Below are positions 8,366 to 18,700 of a stretch of 64,000 nt of DNA, piece by piece; the stretch's first letter is position 1; each line of letters starts with the position of its first letter. A program made the translations under genes and the position numbers. The stretch spans positions 83,744,354 through 83,808,353 of the forward strand of contig OZ018335.1 of assembly GCA_963969495.1 (NCBI GenBank), written 5' to 3'. Under the pieces are notes generated by a model, which was given only the letters and a program-made list of their open reading frames with translations, was not told the origin of the DNA and ran no database searches. The DNA comes from Ceratothoa steindachneri (lineage: Eukaryota; Arthropoda; Malacostraca; Isopoda; Cymothoidae).

Positions 8366-10156
8366 CTAACGTAAACGATCGGAGAAATTCTTTTCCTGAA
8401 GGGGGCATAGGGGGGCCGAAATTGCAGCGAAATTCGGAACAAATCGCTGATAGGGAGAAGCTGATCCTTGGATCGATCTTATTGGCTTCTTTGTAATCGG
8501 GAGGGGCATGTCGGCGATTGCCTTAATCTTGTTCTCGTGGGGACCTAACTTGTTTTGTCCTATTTTGAAACCCAAATATTTGATGGTTTCGTGGGCAAAC
8601 TGGCATTTGCTGGGGCCAATGGTGAGGCCATTTTCACGCAGTTGCTCGAAAAGAGCTAATAGGGTGGGTAAATGGTGATTCCATTTAATTAGTTCTTGTA
8701 GCTGACTCTTCTGACGTGGTGTCAGCTGCGCGTCACTATCCAGGTCAGAGGGTTCCAAAGACTCGCCTGGTAGGGAAGGAGGAGGGTAATCGGCATCAGG
8801 TTGGATGCACACTGTCTGGATTACATTAAGGGACTCCGCGGGGCAATCCTCTTCAAGCGCCGATGCTTCGTCCAGTTCTACGAAGGTATCTCCATGGACG
8901 CGTTGGGGGTTCTTTTTTTCTTGGGGTCCAAGGACAGTCTCCGTGTCCTTGTCTGGGGCCTTATCACCTAAGGGTGTTAGTGATTCACACTCCTCTTTTG
9001 CCGTCCTAAAGTCCTGGTTAGGGGTCTCCGAGAAATCGGACGGTATCGGGGTTCTGATGGGGACGGGCTCCTGGGCTTCTTTCTTATCTCGGCCTTGAGG
9101 AAGGGCGGCCTGAAACACAGGGTCGAAACTTACTTGGGGGCTCTGTCCTATAAGTACGGAACAGAATTGTATGGGTGCTACAATGACTTCAGCCCAGCCA
9201 TTATAATATTGACACTGCAGGTAACATCTAGCGACGGGGAATCGGTTCGCCCGCCCAAGGTGGTCATGTACCACCGCAAATTTTTCGTGGTTAGAGGCCA
9301 CTGGGAGGAGTTCGTCGGACACGATGAAACACGTACATCCTGCATCCCTGACGAGAGTCGATACTCGACAGCTGTCCACGCTGCCCTCCTCATATTTCAA
9401 AGTTCCCGATGAACTTTTACCAAAAACAAAATTTACCTGGTGGCCTGACGGAGGGGGAGAAGTTTCTGCTTGGGTCTGCACCACCGGGGGAGCCGGGGTT
9501 GCATTAATCTGGTGAACTTGGTGGGCTGGTCCGCTTTTAAGCCTAGAATTTTGGGGGCAATTCCAGCTCATGTGGTTTTCTACACCACAGGTGAAGCATA
9601 TTATTGGTCGCTTCGGGAAGAGAGATGGAGGAGAAGTCTTAACGGGAGGTTTGGAGTCCCGATGTTGGTTTTGGGGAAAGAAGTTTTGGGGTTTTACGGG
9701 GCTCGGAAACTTTGTCAGCTTTCCTGGGAAGGGGCGCGAATCCGTCCTTCTTTCTTCTCGTTGGATTTCTTTTTCTCGTTCTTCTCGTTGTATTTTTCCT
9801 TCTCGTTCTTCTCGTTGGATTACTCTTCCCCGTTCCTCTCTTTCTCTTTCTTTTTCTACCTTTTTTCTTTGAACTTCTGCTTTAAACCGAGCTAATTCAA
9901 TCTGAAGCTCAGCTTGTCTTATCCGTTCCTCTCTTTCTCTTTCTTTTTCTCGTTCCTCTTGTCGGATTACTCTTTCTTTTTCTTCTCGTTGTATTTCTCT
10001 TCCTTCCTTTTTTCTTTGTTTTTCTCTTTCTTCCTCTTTTCTTTGCTCCTCTTGAATGTACTCAATTAGTTCTTTTCCGGAAAGTCCACAGGACTTTCCT
10101 TGCGCTTCAAAGATTTCAAACTGAGTCATCTTTGCACTTGGGGGCGCACTAGTCAA
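8366..10156 (-). CDS. Gypsy gag-protease-RT fragment, 596 codons uninterrupted
   Basis: One minus-strand frame starts MTSAPPSAKM at 10156. Residues about 30-140 are an Arg/Glu/Lys-rich coiled coil. A CX2CX4HX4C zinc knuckle is intact at 187-200 (ICFTCGVENHMSWNC). The protease active site at 271-274 reads DAGC rather than DTG or DSG, with a flap-like VLIGQ near 334-338. After a linker, the RT N-terminal edge (LTPRQKSQLQELIKWN) joins directly at residue 493-494 to the RT thumb and connection (HHLPTLLALFEQLRENGLT). The fingers and palm, including the catalytic Asp pair, are therefore missing, while the related plus-strand copy at 12050-12960 still covers that part. The deletion keeps the frame. 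Gag function may be intact; the DAG change could impair proteolysis. Confidence 0.88.
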   Translation of the reverse strand: MTSAPPSAKMTQFEIFEAQGKSCGLSGKELIEYIQEEQRKEEEREKQRKKEGREIQREEKERVIRQEEREKEREREERIRQAELQIELARFKAEVQRKKVEKEREREERGRVIQREEREGKIQREEREKEIQREERRTDSRPFPGKLTKFPSPVKPQNFFPQNQHRDSKPPVKTSPPSLFPKRPIICFTCGVENHMSWNCPQNSRLKSGPAHQVHQINATPAPPVVQTQAETSPPPSGHQVNFVFGKSSSGTLKYEEGSVDSCRVSTLVRDAGCTCFIVSDELLPVASNHEKFAVVHDHLGRANRFPVARCYLQCQYYNGWAEVIVAPIQFCSVLIGQSPQVSFDPVFQAALPQGRDKKEAQEPVPIRTPIPSDFSETPNQDFRTAKEECESLTPLGDKAPDKDTETVLGPQEKKNPQRVHGDTFVELDEASALEEDCPAESLNVIQTVCIQPDADYPPPSLPGESLEPSDLDSDAQLTPRQKSQLQELIKWNHHLPTLLALFEQLRENGLTIGPSKCQFAHETIKYLGFKIGQNKLGPHENKIKAIADMPLPITKKPIRSIQGSASPYQRFVPNFAAISAPLCPLQEKNFSDRLR

Positions 10157-10462
10157 CCAACTAAAATTCCTTGCAACAAGAATTATGCCTCTATAGAATT
10201 AGCCTACCTAAATATGGGCACTGACCTATTCGTACTTGGTTTCTCGATCTGAATAACCACTAACTAAAATCACAAAAAAACACAAACAAATTATTATAAC
10301 CGTTCCTTGAGCTACTCCAGCTTCTTAAGTTTAAAAAAAAGAAAAAAAAGGGGATAGCAATCGTTAAAACAAAAGGGAACTACTATATTCTATTATTATA
10401 ACGAATAACACTATGCTTTACTCGACTGAGAGCAGTGTTTGCAAAGATATAGCGTTAAACTT

Positions 10463-10481
10463 TACCCCACACCTGACACCA
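10463..10481 (-). other. Primer-binding site, tRNA-Leu-like
   Basis: The minus strand reads TGGTGTCAGGTGTGGGGTA. TGGTGTCAG is complementary to the CTGACACCA end typical of leucine tRNAs. It lies 26 bases from the LTR edge, further than usual, with an AT repeat in between. Confidence 0.6.
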
Positions 10482-10507
10482 AATTTAAATAGTATATATA
10501 TATATAA

Positions 10508-11970
10508 TGTCGTAGAATGACTCCCGACGATACCATATATTACACTATTCGTTGAGGGAACTTCCTTAATTATCTTTAGAGTGCGTTTACTGTCTGGCGG
10601 CCGATATTATGTATCTTCAAAATGCTTAAGAAGTGGAACTGAGCTCAAGGATAATAATATTGCTATCATTAATAAAATAGAGTTTTATTAATAATAACTA
10701 TAAACAATACACAAAAACGGAAAATATTGACATAAACAGAATGGAAAGGGTCGTGGAGACTCGGGCTAATCCAAGGATTTAAGGGATTAAAAAAGGTAAA
10801 ACAAATATAGAGTTAAAGAGATGGGATGGTTCGATAAACAATTTAAAGCACAGGATAGAATTGACAAAAGGGATCAATACTCCAAAGGTGACGTTTGGCT
10901 TACGTAACTTTTCATTAGGGTGCAGTGGAAGGTACTTGAAGGAATATTCGGTCCGCTGGCGAGTTCCAGCCGAAGGGGGGGGATAAAAGGATCCTGACGA
11001 GGCGTCTTGGGAAGGAGAACCGTTTCTCGACGAACGGCTTGAAGAACAATGGCTGTTCTAGGTTGTTCTCTTCTGAACAAAGGGGGGATGAGAACCGTCT
11101 CTTGTCTACGGGCTCAAGAACAATGGCTGTTCTAATGTTGTTCTCCTTTGAACAACAGGGGAGGTGAGAACCGTTTCTTGGCGAAGGGCTCAAAACGAAC
11201 AATGGCTGTTCTAATGCTGTTCTCCTTGAACAACAGGGGGGGATAAGAACCGTTTCTTGGCGAAGGGCTCAAAAAGAACAATGGCTGTTCTAATGCTGTT
11301 CTCCTTGAACAACGGGGGGGGGATGAGAACCGTTTCTTGGCGAAGGGCTCAAAACGAACAATGGCTGTTCTAATGCTGTTCTCCTTGAACAACAGGGGGG
11401 GGTGAGAACCGTTTCTTGGCGAAGGGCTCAAAACGAACAATGGCTGTTCTAATGCTGTTCTCCTTGAACAACAGGGGGGGGGGGGAAGCCTTGGGGACTT
11501 GACGTCGGAAAGGCTCGAACCTTTGGCACTCAAGGAATATTGTCCTCCTTCTGGACAAGTGATGGTGAATCTCGAGGTCGAGGTCCCTTGGCGCACAAAG
11601 GGAGAGAGGGTCGTGGTGATGTTTCGCGACGAAAATCTGGATCTCCAATCTGATCTTAGTGGTAAAGTTTCCATATAAATAGCCAGGACATCTCCTTGGC
11701 GTGGGGGGAAAATGGAGTGAAAGCTTGGAGGGAACGCACAGCCGGGCCGGAGAAAAATGCCTTATCTGTTCATAAGCCTAACTCGATCTGGCGAGGTCGG
11801 CGTATGGGGGCGAACGGGGGGACGATAACCTCCTTGTTTAAACATTGGCATTCGGTAGCTGAGATAAGACTCCAAGCCTCGAATCGAAGATGCACGTGGG
11901 CAGCATCGTGGTTTTAAATAATACGGGGTAGGAGTTGAAATTAAACGCAGCTTCAACACGTTCTATCACA
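10508..11970 (-). repeat. 5-prime LTR of the young Gypsy
   Basis: This is the second copy of the LTR described at 6005-7468, with the same TG...CA ends, tandem array (markers at 11044, 11118, 11197, 11276, 11356 and 11435) and minus-strand AATAAA at 10684-10689. Differences from the other LTR are few, for example C versus T in GGCATCCGG/GGCATTCGG, plus G-run lengths. Confidence 0.92.
11000..11483. repeat. Tandem array inside the 5-prime LTR, six units of 74-80 bp
   Basis: Same units as at 6500-6983. One unit reads GATAAGAACC where the other LTR has GATGAGAACC, and G runs differ in length, consistent with slippage after insertion. Confidence 0.9.
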
Positions 11971-11975
11971 TAATG
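11971..11975. other. Target-site duplication TAATG, right
   Basis: Matches 6000-6004 exactly. Protein similarity of the interrupted plus-strand element resumes immediately after it. Confidence 0.85.
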
Positions 11976-12049
11976 CAATTCGTCTCCGTTGAGCAGTATA
12001 AGGATTATGCTCTCTCTACCTTGCCCTACGGGTCATAATTACCAACGAC

Positions 12050-12960
12050 TAGATCAAACTTTGATACACGGCTCACTCACGAACAAAATAGTCAGCTGCA
12101 GCACCTTTTAATTAGCTTTAAAGACGTAATCTCTGATGTCCCTGATTGCGCTATCCAATTTAGGCATGGCATCATTCTTACCACGCAAGAGCCCATCCGT
12201 TCGAAGCCCTATCCTCTCCCTATTCACCTGAGGCGAGCATTTAATTCGTAGATTTAGGACTTGCTGAAGCTTAATAACATGGAACCCTCCAATTCCAGTT
12301 ACTGCACCCCTATCGTGATGGTAGGTAAGCCTGATCGCACGTACCACATGTTTGTCGATTTTCGCAAGTTAAATTCCCTGACTGTCTTCGATGCTGAACC
12401 AATTCCCCTAATCGACCAAAATCTCCATCTCTTCGAAGAAGCAAAATTTATCTCCGAGCTAGACATTTGCAAGGTCTATTACCAAATTCCCCTTCGGAAG
12501 AGCGGACGAAAATATACGGAATTCCCGACCGATAAAGACCTTATGTAGTTCCGTCGACTTTCCCTTTTGATTAGTACCTGCCAGCAGTAACTATAATAGG
12601 ATAATGCACAGGATCTAGATGGGTTGCTAAACGTCTCCTTTTATTTCGACAACATATAAGTTGTCACTAACCCTTGGGACGGGCATTTAGTCTCCCTCCG
12701 AGCAGTGTTAAGTAGGCTGCGTGAGCATGGCCTCAGGATTAGCCACAACAAGTGCTACTTTGCCTATGACACGATTAATTATCTGGGTTTTTATAGGAAA
12801 GAAACAGATTCGGCCCCAAGAGGATAAGGTCAGGACCATAGTCGAGATGCCCCTCTGGTGTACTAAATAAAAACTCAGATCCGATTTGTCCCTAATTTCG
12901 AGGCAATTTAAGCTCGCATCCCCTACTCAAACTAGAGAGAAAACCCAAAGAGCTATTCGG
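12050..12960 (+). pseudogene. Gypsy reverse transcriptase of the older copy (broken)
   Basis: In order on the plus strand come LTHEQNSQLQHLL and DVPDCAIQFRHGI, then TTQEPIRSKPYPLP and CTPIVMVGKPDRTYHMFVD. FRKLNSLTVFDAEPIPL, ISELDICKVYYQIPL (motif A region with its Asp), YFDNI (normally YIDDI) and HGLRISHNKCYFA follow. The last recognisable block is INYLGFY plus KVRTIVEMPL. These are canonical Gypsy RT blocks for copying element RNA. The second catalytic Asp is Asn, and stops lie at about 12256, 12546, 12601 and later. RNase H and integrase are not recognisable beyond 12960. Confidence 0.88.
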
Positions 12961-13265
12961 TCGGCTCCTTATCTCGAATCAGCCCCCTCCCCGAGGTGAA
13001 ACCGGCGAATTCAGATTTCAAAAGAGCACGCCGGGGCCCGAGGCAGTTTCGCCCCCCACCGACCACCTATATAACCGGAGGTTTCCCGCTGGATCGCCAG
13101 TACAGAACCGCGCGCACGAAGACACATTACGTTTTCGAGTCGGATCCTCCGTAGATTATTTAGATACCGATGGCTAGAGTCTTTCCTCCGTGGACATCGT
13201 CTCAGTCAATTGGCATCTCTTTACAACGGCCTTTCTTCCGTGAATTTGCGCCACTATTTCCTAGT
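12961..13265. other. Unassigned, GC-rich with a TATA-like block
   Basis: No protein similarity was seen. The stretch is rich in C and G and contains CTATATAA near 13067. It could be a remnant of an LTR or promoter, but nothing proves it. Confidence 0.25.
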
Positions 13266-13425
13266 CGAGAACCTTGAGGTAAAACCCGTCCTCCTTCATC
13301 AGCACCGTGATGCAAACCAATACTCCCTCACCGAGAACCCTAAGGTAAAACCCGTCCACCTTCATCAGTACCCTGAGGTAAACCCATTTCTCCCTCATTG
13401 AGAACTCTGAGGTAAAACCTATTCC
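13266..13425 (+). repeat. Minisatellite, about 66-bp units
   Basis: About 2.3 copies begin GAGAACC(T/C)T(G/A)AGGTAAAACC at 13269, 13335 and 13401. A half-unit repeat of the GAGGTAAACCC type occurs inside. Because 66 is a multiple of three, one plus-strand frame (13210-13401) encodes about 22-residue repeats of the type ENxxVKPVxLHQ. It is probably not a gene. Confidence 0.75.
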
Positions 13426-13459
13426 CTGGATGGCATCCTGGCTTCAATGAGTTACATGC

Positions 13460-13923
13460 CCTATTTTATGGATGCGTTATGTTGATGAGATTCTTTGTTT
13501 GTGGTCTAATGATCTTAATATCAATACTTCTCTTGGAAAAATCAACACGTAAGTCCGCTCAATTAAATTTACTTTATAAAATGAAAAAGTTAACACATTC
13601 CCTTTCTTATATATTTTGATCTAACGAACAGACCAAGGTTTCAAATATGAAATTTATAGAAAACCTACAGCCATTGACTCATACATCCATTTCTATTCTG
13701 ATCAACAATTAGTATCAAAAAAAGTGTTTTCTCTTCCATGTTTCTCCGTGCCCTCAGAATTGTTTCATCCGAATATTTGGAAAAAGAGGTTGATAGGATA
13801 TATAATATAGGTTTAAATTTATGTTACCCTTTCTACGTACTTATAAATTCTTATAATTCTGCTATGCGTTTATTTTATCAACCTAATTGTAACATCCCAA
13901 ATTTCATGCCAAAAATTTATTAG
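13460..13923 (+). pseudogene. Penelope-like element, RT fragment 1
   Basis: The plus strand reads WMRYVDEILCLW at about 13469. This is the RT catalytic block, where the usual second Asp of YVDD is Glu. Next come YEIYRKPTAIDSYIHFYS and, after a frame change near 13735, MFLRALRIVSSEYLEKEVDRIYNIGLNLCYPF. These blocks are characteristic of the RT thumb of Penelope-like elements. Stops occur at about 13548, 13578 and 13622. A GIY-YIG domain should follow but the sequence runs into AT-rich DNA and a long AT microsatellite. Confidence 0.8.
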
Positions 13924-13989
13924 TTTTCACTTTTAACCAAAGTTTCATTTAATTATGATAAATGTTATTTTTAAATATAAAAACACTAT

Positions 13990-13991
<2 letters not shown>

Positions 13992-14062
<71 letters not shown>
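13992..14062. repeat. (AT)n microsatellite, about 71 bp
   Basis: Uninterrupted AT dinucleotides between the Penelope-like fragment and the Tc1 relic. TA-rich DNA is a natural target for Tc1 elements, which insert at TA. Confidence 0.97.
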
Positions 14063-14065
<3 letters not shown>

Positions 14066-14079
14066 GTGTTATAGCACGA

Positions 14080-15075
14080 CATAAGTCATCAACTGGTGAA
14101 ATTAGGCAGAATCTTGTATTAATGCAAAAATCTGGTCGATCAAGAAACTTTATTGCTTTAGAACTTCACATATCGAGAACTGCTGTGAACAATGCCATCA
14201 AAAAGTATCAGAATCATGGTACTTTTGAACATGTTTAAAAAAAGAGGATCAAAGGAAAATATTTCACAGACGATTCACGCATAAGAAGATTCTGCATTGC
14301 AAATCCAACTGCTTCTTCAGGAAATATAAAAAGAGAATTGGATTTGGAGGTTTCTGAAAGAACCTTAAGGCACAGACTCCAAAAAGACCTTAAATTCAGA
14401 ACCAAAAGACCCGTTTCAAATCCTCTAAAAAAAAAACCCAAACACAGAGACGTGTTGATTTCTGCAAGAGACACAAACTCTGGAGCGAAGAAATGTAGTC
14501 TCGTGTAATGTTTAGTGATGAATCCAAAATGAGGCAGTTCAACGATGTTACAAATTTTGTAAGATTGCTAAAAGTCGCAAGCCCATATGATCCAAAGTGC
14601 ACTCGGAAGATAGTGATGCATTCACCATCAATCATGGTGTGGGGATGTTTTTCCGTAAAAGGGACTGGTGGATTCCACTCCCTTCCAAAAAGGAAAACAT
14701 TGAATACAGATATGTATTTATCGATTCTTAGGGAAAAACTCAACGTCTTCATGGGAATTCAGAAATACTCCATCTTTCAACAAGATGGAGCACCATGTCA
14801 GACATCGAAAAAATCTGTGGGATGGATTAAAAATCATTTTCAGCTATTAGAATGGCCTGGAAACTCTCCAGATCGATATCGAATCGAAAACTTGTGGCAA
14901 ATTATAATACAAACACTTGCTTAGAAGAAAATGTCATCTCTAATGGAATTGCAAGAAACAATCAACAAAGTTTGGATCCATGAAATTTTGGCTTAAATCT
15001 GTAACAATTTAGTATACAGGTTGCCAAAATGAATTTCCGAAGCTAGAAAATCAAAGGATACGCAATTAAATATCG
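14080..15075 (+). pseudogene. Tc1-type transposase (broken)
   Basis: Order on the plus strand: a helix-turn-helix region (RSRNFIALELHISRTAVNNAI), then TLRHRLQKDLKFRTKRP, FCKRHKLWSEEM and FSDESKMRQF with the first catalytic Asp near 14520. IMVWGCFSVKGTGG, IFQQDGAPCQTS with the second Asp near 14785, and SPDRYRIENLW with the Glu near 14890 follow. A C-terminal NLVYRLPKM block ends the domain. SPDRYR replaces the usual SPDLNP. Stops occur after FEHV (about 14236) and near 14495, with a frame change near 14460. Tc1 transposases cut and paste at TA sites. Terminal inverted repeats were not identified. Confidence 0.92.
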
Positions 15076-15786
15076 AACCATGGTTATTTTTGCTCAAATA
15101 AAGTTAAATATATTTTTATATTTTTTCCTCCCTCCTCCTAATTTCTTTCCCGACACGGTAATCTGTTCGTGAAATCATTCACCTACACGACCAGCTTCTC
15201 AACTCCGACTTGTTAATAACAGTCTCTCCTCTGTCGTATGTGTTTCATATGGAAAATTGCTCCATTTTGCTCATAGTAATATAGTTTATTACAAGACGAA
15301 ATTTGACATCATTTTCCTGAAGAGAATTTAAATGTAAAACCAAGTTTGTTATTATTAATAGTAATCTCAACTATATATATTTTAAGATATCATATCAAAC
15401 AAAATGAAAAAACTGTTCTTCCAACAGATACGCACCTAATATTATTATACTTTTTTAACGGATGACCCATGGTTTTTGACTGTGAGTAACCTGGGCCATC
15501 GAGAGAGCCACTAGTCACCCATTCTGCAGCCGCGGGATGCTCTACTGACAATATCGAGGATGAGCTTGCCAATAATCATTATAAGCACTTACCTCACTCA
15601 CAGGTAATGCTTATTCTTCATTTGTATTACATTATATAAAATATAGCCTGAGTACTTATGGATCAAATTGAGGATTTGGGAATGAATGTGAAATTCTTGT
15701 TTAATGTTTACTCATTTATTTTGCATTTACAAGCGACTTTATACATACTTAAAGCCAAACATTTTGTGGAATTTCTGTTTTGACTA

Positions 15787-15790
<4 letters not shown>
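15076..15790. other. Intergenic, nothing recognised
   Basis: AT-rich DNA without similarity that I can read on either strand. A short minus-strand open stretch at 15390-15572 has no recognisable motif. Confidence 0.5.

Positions 15791-15829
<39 letters not shown>
15791..15829. repeat. (AT)n microsatellite, about 39 bp
   Basis: Pure AT dinucleotides abutting the 3-prime side of the minus-strand Penelope-like element. Confidence 0.97.
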
Positions 15830-15832
<3 letters not shown>

Positions 15833-16745
15833 ATAAAGCCAAAGTAGTAGGACTTATTTTATATGCGAAACCAGGTCTTGATGGTGACCTCCGTCATTGT
15901 CAATCGCTCGTGAACAAGTGAGATACAAAAGTTACTTAACTTACAAACACACAAATAAGTGGCGCTAAGGTTGATTACGCGAGAAAGTGTCGGCATTTTT
16001 GAGAAACGGAAGTATGAATTTCCTGCTTATTAAGGTATTAGTATTGAATTGGCAGTCGGAACTATTAAAGTTGGGTATTTCTTTTATAAGTGCCGATACA
16101 ATTAATCGTCGAGGTATATAATTGTAAAACTTATAAACTATTTTAGCATTATCAATATCGATTTGATGATTTTCATTGGACATATGTAGAAATAAACTCG
16201 AGGAGAGGTCACCACGTCGCATATCGCATTTTATGTTCATTCATTCGCTTGGGAAATCTGCTGCTTTCACCGATATATAATTCGTTACATGATTTGCATG
16301 GAATAAAATAAATTCCCTGTTCTTTTTCGATTGATCTATTTTGGGGATAGGCTATTTATTATCGTATTCTTGTACTGAAAGGCAACATTAATGTCGTTGG
16401 TCCGTGCCAACTTTTTGAAATTGTTTAACTCTCGGGAGTATGGGAAGGTAACATAATATTTCTCACATCTGTTTTTCTTAAAATTAGCTGGAGACTAATA
16501 GATGGTTCTGGCTTTATAGTGATACTTTTCTATGAACCAAAGGAGATATTGCAGTTCTTTGAATGTTTGGATGATTGTATCAATTTCCTCTTGTAAGAAA
16601 CAAGGGTCACAAATGCGGTTTTCTCTCAGGAACATGGAAGAAACTAAAGACCTTTTAACGCATACATCGTGACACGAGAAATAATGAATATAGGCATTAG
16701 AATTAGTTGTTTTCTGTTATACAGAACAATACTGTGTAACGTTTT
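15830..16745 (-). mobile_element. Penelope-like element, RT thumb and GIY-YIG endonuclease (fragment 2)
   Basis: Minus strand from 16745: NSNAYIHYFSCHDVCVKRSL, FLRENRICDPCFLQEEI, KYYVTFPYSRELNNFKKLA and FQYKNTIINSLSPK form the C-terminal part of RT. Then GIYFIPCKSCNELYIGES (about 16255-16310) is the GIY-YIG signature itself, followed by RFPKRMNEHKMRYAT. After a frame change near 16215 the C-terminal region runs to a stop at 15965. Penelope-like elements encode an RT linked to a GIY-YIG endonuclease. The 5-prime part including the catalytic Asp block is absent. Stops and one frameshift make it inactive. Confidence 0.9.
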
Positions 16746-18700
16746 ATGATAATGATAGTAGTAAGTTATATTTTGTAGCTACACTTTCATATCATCTCTC
16801 CTTTCCTGCCACTGTTCCCTCTTCAGCATAATTGTAAATGATTATATATATATTTTCCTTTCTCCTCTTCCTAAATATTAACACAATCGTCTTTATGTTT
16901 ATTTTTTTAAAAAAACTACTACTAAAAATAATTGAACATTATAAAATGAAATTGTACAGTCCATATAATGTGTTAAAACCTCTATTCGTTCTAAATTTGT
17001 GCAAGACAGGTAACTAATTATCTACATATGCGCTACTCTCTCTCCCTCTATCTCGTTCTTTTTTTTACAATATTTTATTACTACATTCTCTTGGAGATAA
17101 AGAATCTTATAAAAAAATTATTGATTTTCAGGACAGTAGATGCTCTCAATAATGTTATATTTTTTGTTTGCTCGTAAACTTTTTACCTATTTTAGAAGTC
17201 ATTATTCGTTGATTTATCATTCATCTGCTAAATTTACATAAAAAACTAATTTCAAAATATTAATCTTAAATTTTTAATATTAATATTTGAGTTTTAATAA
17301 TATTTATCTTAAGGCTATGGTAATTAAGTGTTGTAATTGATCTCAAAGCTTAGAGACATTTGGTTAATTGATTGCATACTGATAAACAATCACAGAATCA
17401 TATTAAAACGAGTACAGTATCGAAAAAAGGTTTTTCTATTAGGATACAAAAGTAATCGAAAGAAATATATTATTACAAGCTTAATCCTAAGAAGCAGCTT
17501 TTCAATAAAGGAAAATATATTTGCCCAAAAATATTTCAAACAAAGAAATTGAACATTCCGCAATATTCCATATTAATTCTCTTCGCCAACTGACATATTT
17601 TTACATAAGGAAAATCTAAAAAATACTTAATGAATTTTACATTTACTTGCAATACAGAAGATATCTGAGTTGATTATTTCAAGAAGATATCGGTAATAAA
17701 TAAAGTAATTAAAACATTCAAATGCATATATTTCTTTTATTAATCCAGTTAGTGGCAAAAGACAGTCAATGCGCTTCATAATTTACATGATTTTACAAAA
17801 CACAAATTCATTACTAATAAATGAACTTCATTACTATTCCAAGCATTTGTTTGGATACTGAGCATGAATAAAGAGTCGAAGCGGTGTTCATTTGAATGAA
17901 GAGGAGAGACACACTACAACATTACACTCATAAGAAATGTGAAAGAGTGACTGTGAACAGTAAAAAATGACATATTATGCATCATACATTTCTTAAAAGA
18001 TAAATAAACCAGGCAAACAATTAAAAGAAGAATTAACTTTATATATAAAGCGGTGATGCAACATATACTGATTTGCGTGTTGAGTAACGACGCAGTCTGA
18101 GAGCAAGAATCAAGAGCTAGGATCGAAAAGAAGAAACTTCACTTAAAAATCGATCGTTTTCTCTTTCACTATACTATATATGATTGCATGTGTCTCTTAT
18201 TTACCTCACTATCCGTATCTGCACTTTAAATAAATGAGTTTCTTGCTAGATCAAGATCAAAAACAAAATAAAGAACAAGATTGAATTAAAGAAAAATAGG
18301 AACAAAATGAAGTGAATATAATCGATAAGTGTTTTACCCACCAAGGTACATCGCGTGATAAGTGATACTTTTATATTGAACTAAACACGGCGATTAAAAA
18401 TATGTTCGTGAGGTTGGCTCAAATCTTCTTCAGGCTTCACGATATCAGTCAAGCAACAATTAAAACAACTACTAAAAGGAACGTCAATGTAAACAATTGT
18501 GCACAGCAAAACAAGAGAAAGATGGTCTATCGTTTCTTTTAGTGTCCTTACGTTCAAAAACACTCTGAGCCTTGAACCACGGTTCGCTATTGAAATGAGA
18601 AGCGTTAACGATGAATAGAATTACCAAACCACTGGCTCAAATTACATCGAGGTGTAACGGCTTGGGTATTGTAAAATTTTCAACGACGCCACGTCACAAC
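16746..18700. other. Intergenic, AT-rich, nothing recognised
   Basis: Mostly AT-rich sequence with a short CTCT-rich patch near 17038-17055. No coding or repeat signal that I can support on either strand. Confidence 0.5.

Larger units (their letters stand above)
6005..11970 (-). mobile_element. Young Gypsy-type LTR retrotransposon, internally deleted
   Basis: Two direct repeats of about 1.46 kb (6005-7468 and 10508-11970), both TG...CA, bound a 3.0-kb interior read on the minus strand. TAATG duplications flank the whole. The LTRs differ by only a handful of substitutions and some G-tract length changes when compared by eye, so insertion was recent. The interior has a tRNA-like primer site, a gag-protease frame of 596 codons, the C-terminal part of RT and a broken RNase H. 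The RT core is deleted and no integrase was found, so it would need help in trans to move. Confidence 0.92.
4230..12960 (+). mobile_element. Older plus-strand Gypsy-type LTR retrotransposon, interrupted by a younger Gypsy
   Basis: Gag and protease sequence at about 4380-5340 and reverse transcriptase at about 12050-12960 are on the plus strand in the same relative order as in the 596-codon minus-strand frame inside the insertion. The protein similarity continues across the insertion: a block ending in SLN just before 6000 resumes as AIR just after 11975, matching the SLNVI block of the inserted copy. The insertion is therefore inside the old copy's pol, between protease and RT. No LTRs of the old copy are visible. 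Multiple stops show long inactivity. Confidence 0.8.

Noticed and set aside
9470..9895. Plus-strand open frame of 141 codons, Ser/Phe-rich
   Set aside because: Antisense of the Lys/Glu/Arg-rich gag coil on the minus strand.
13269..13425. Possible CRISPR-like array of regularly spaced repeats
   Set aside because: Only about 2.3 units, the spacers are themselves repeats, and the context is eukaryotic.
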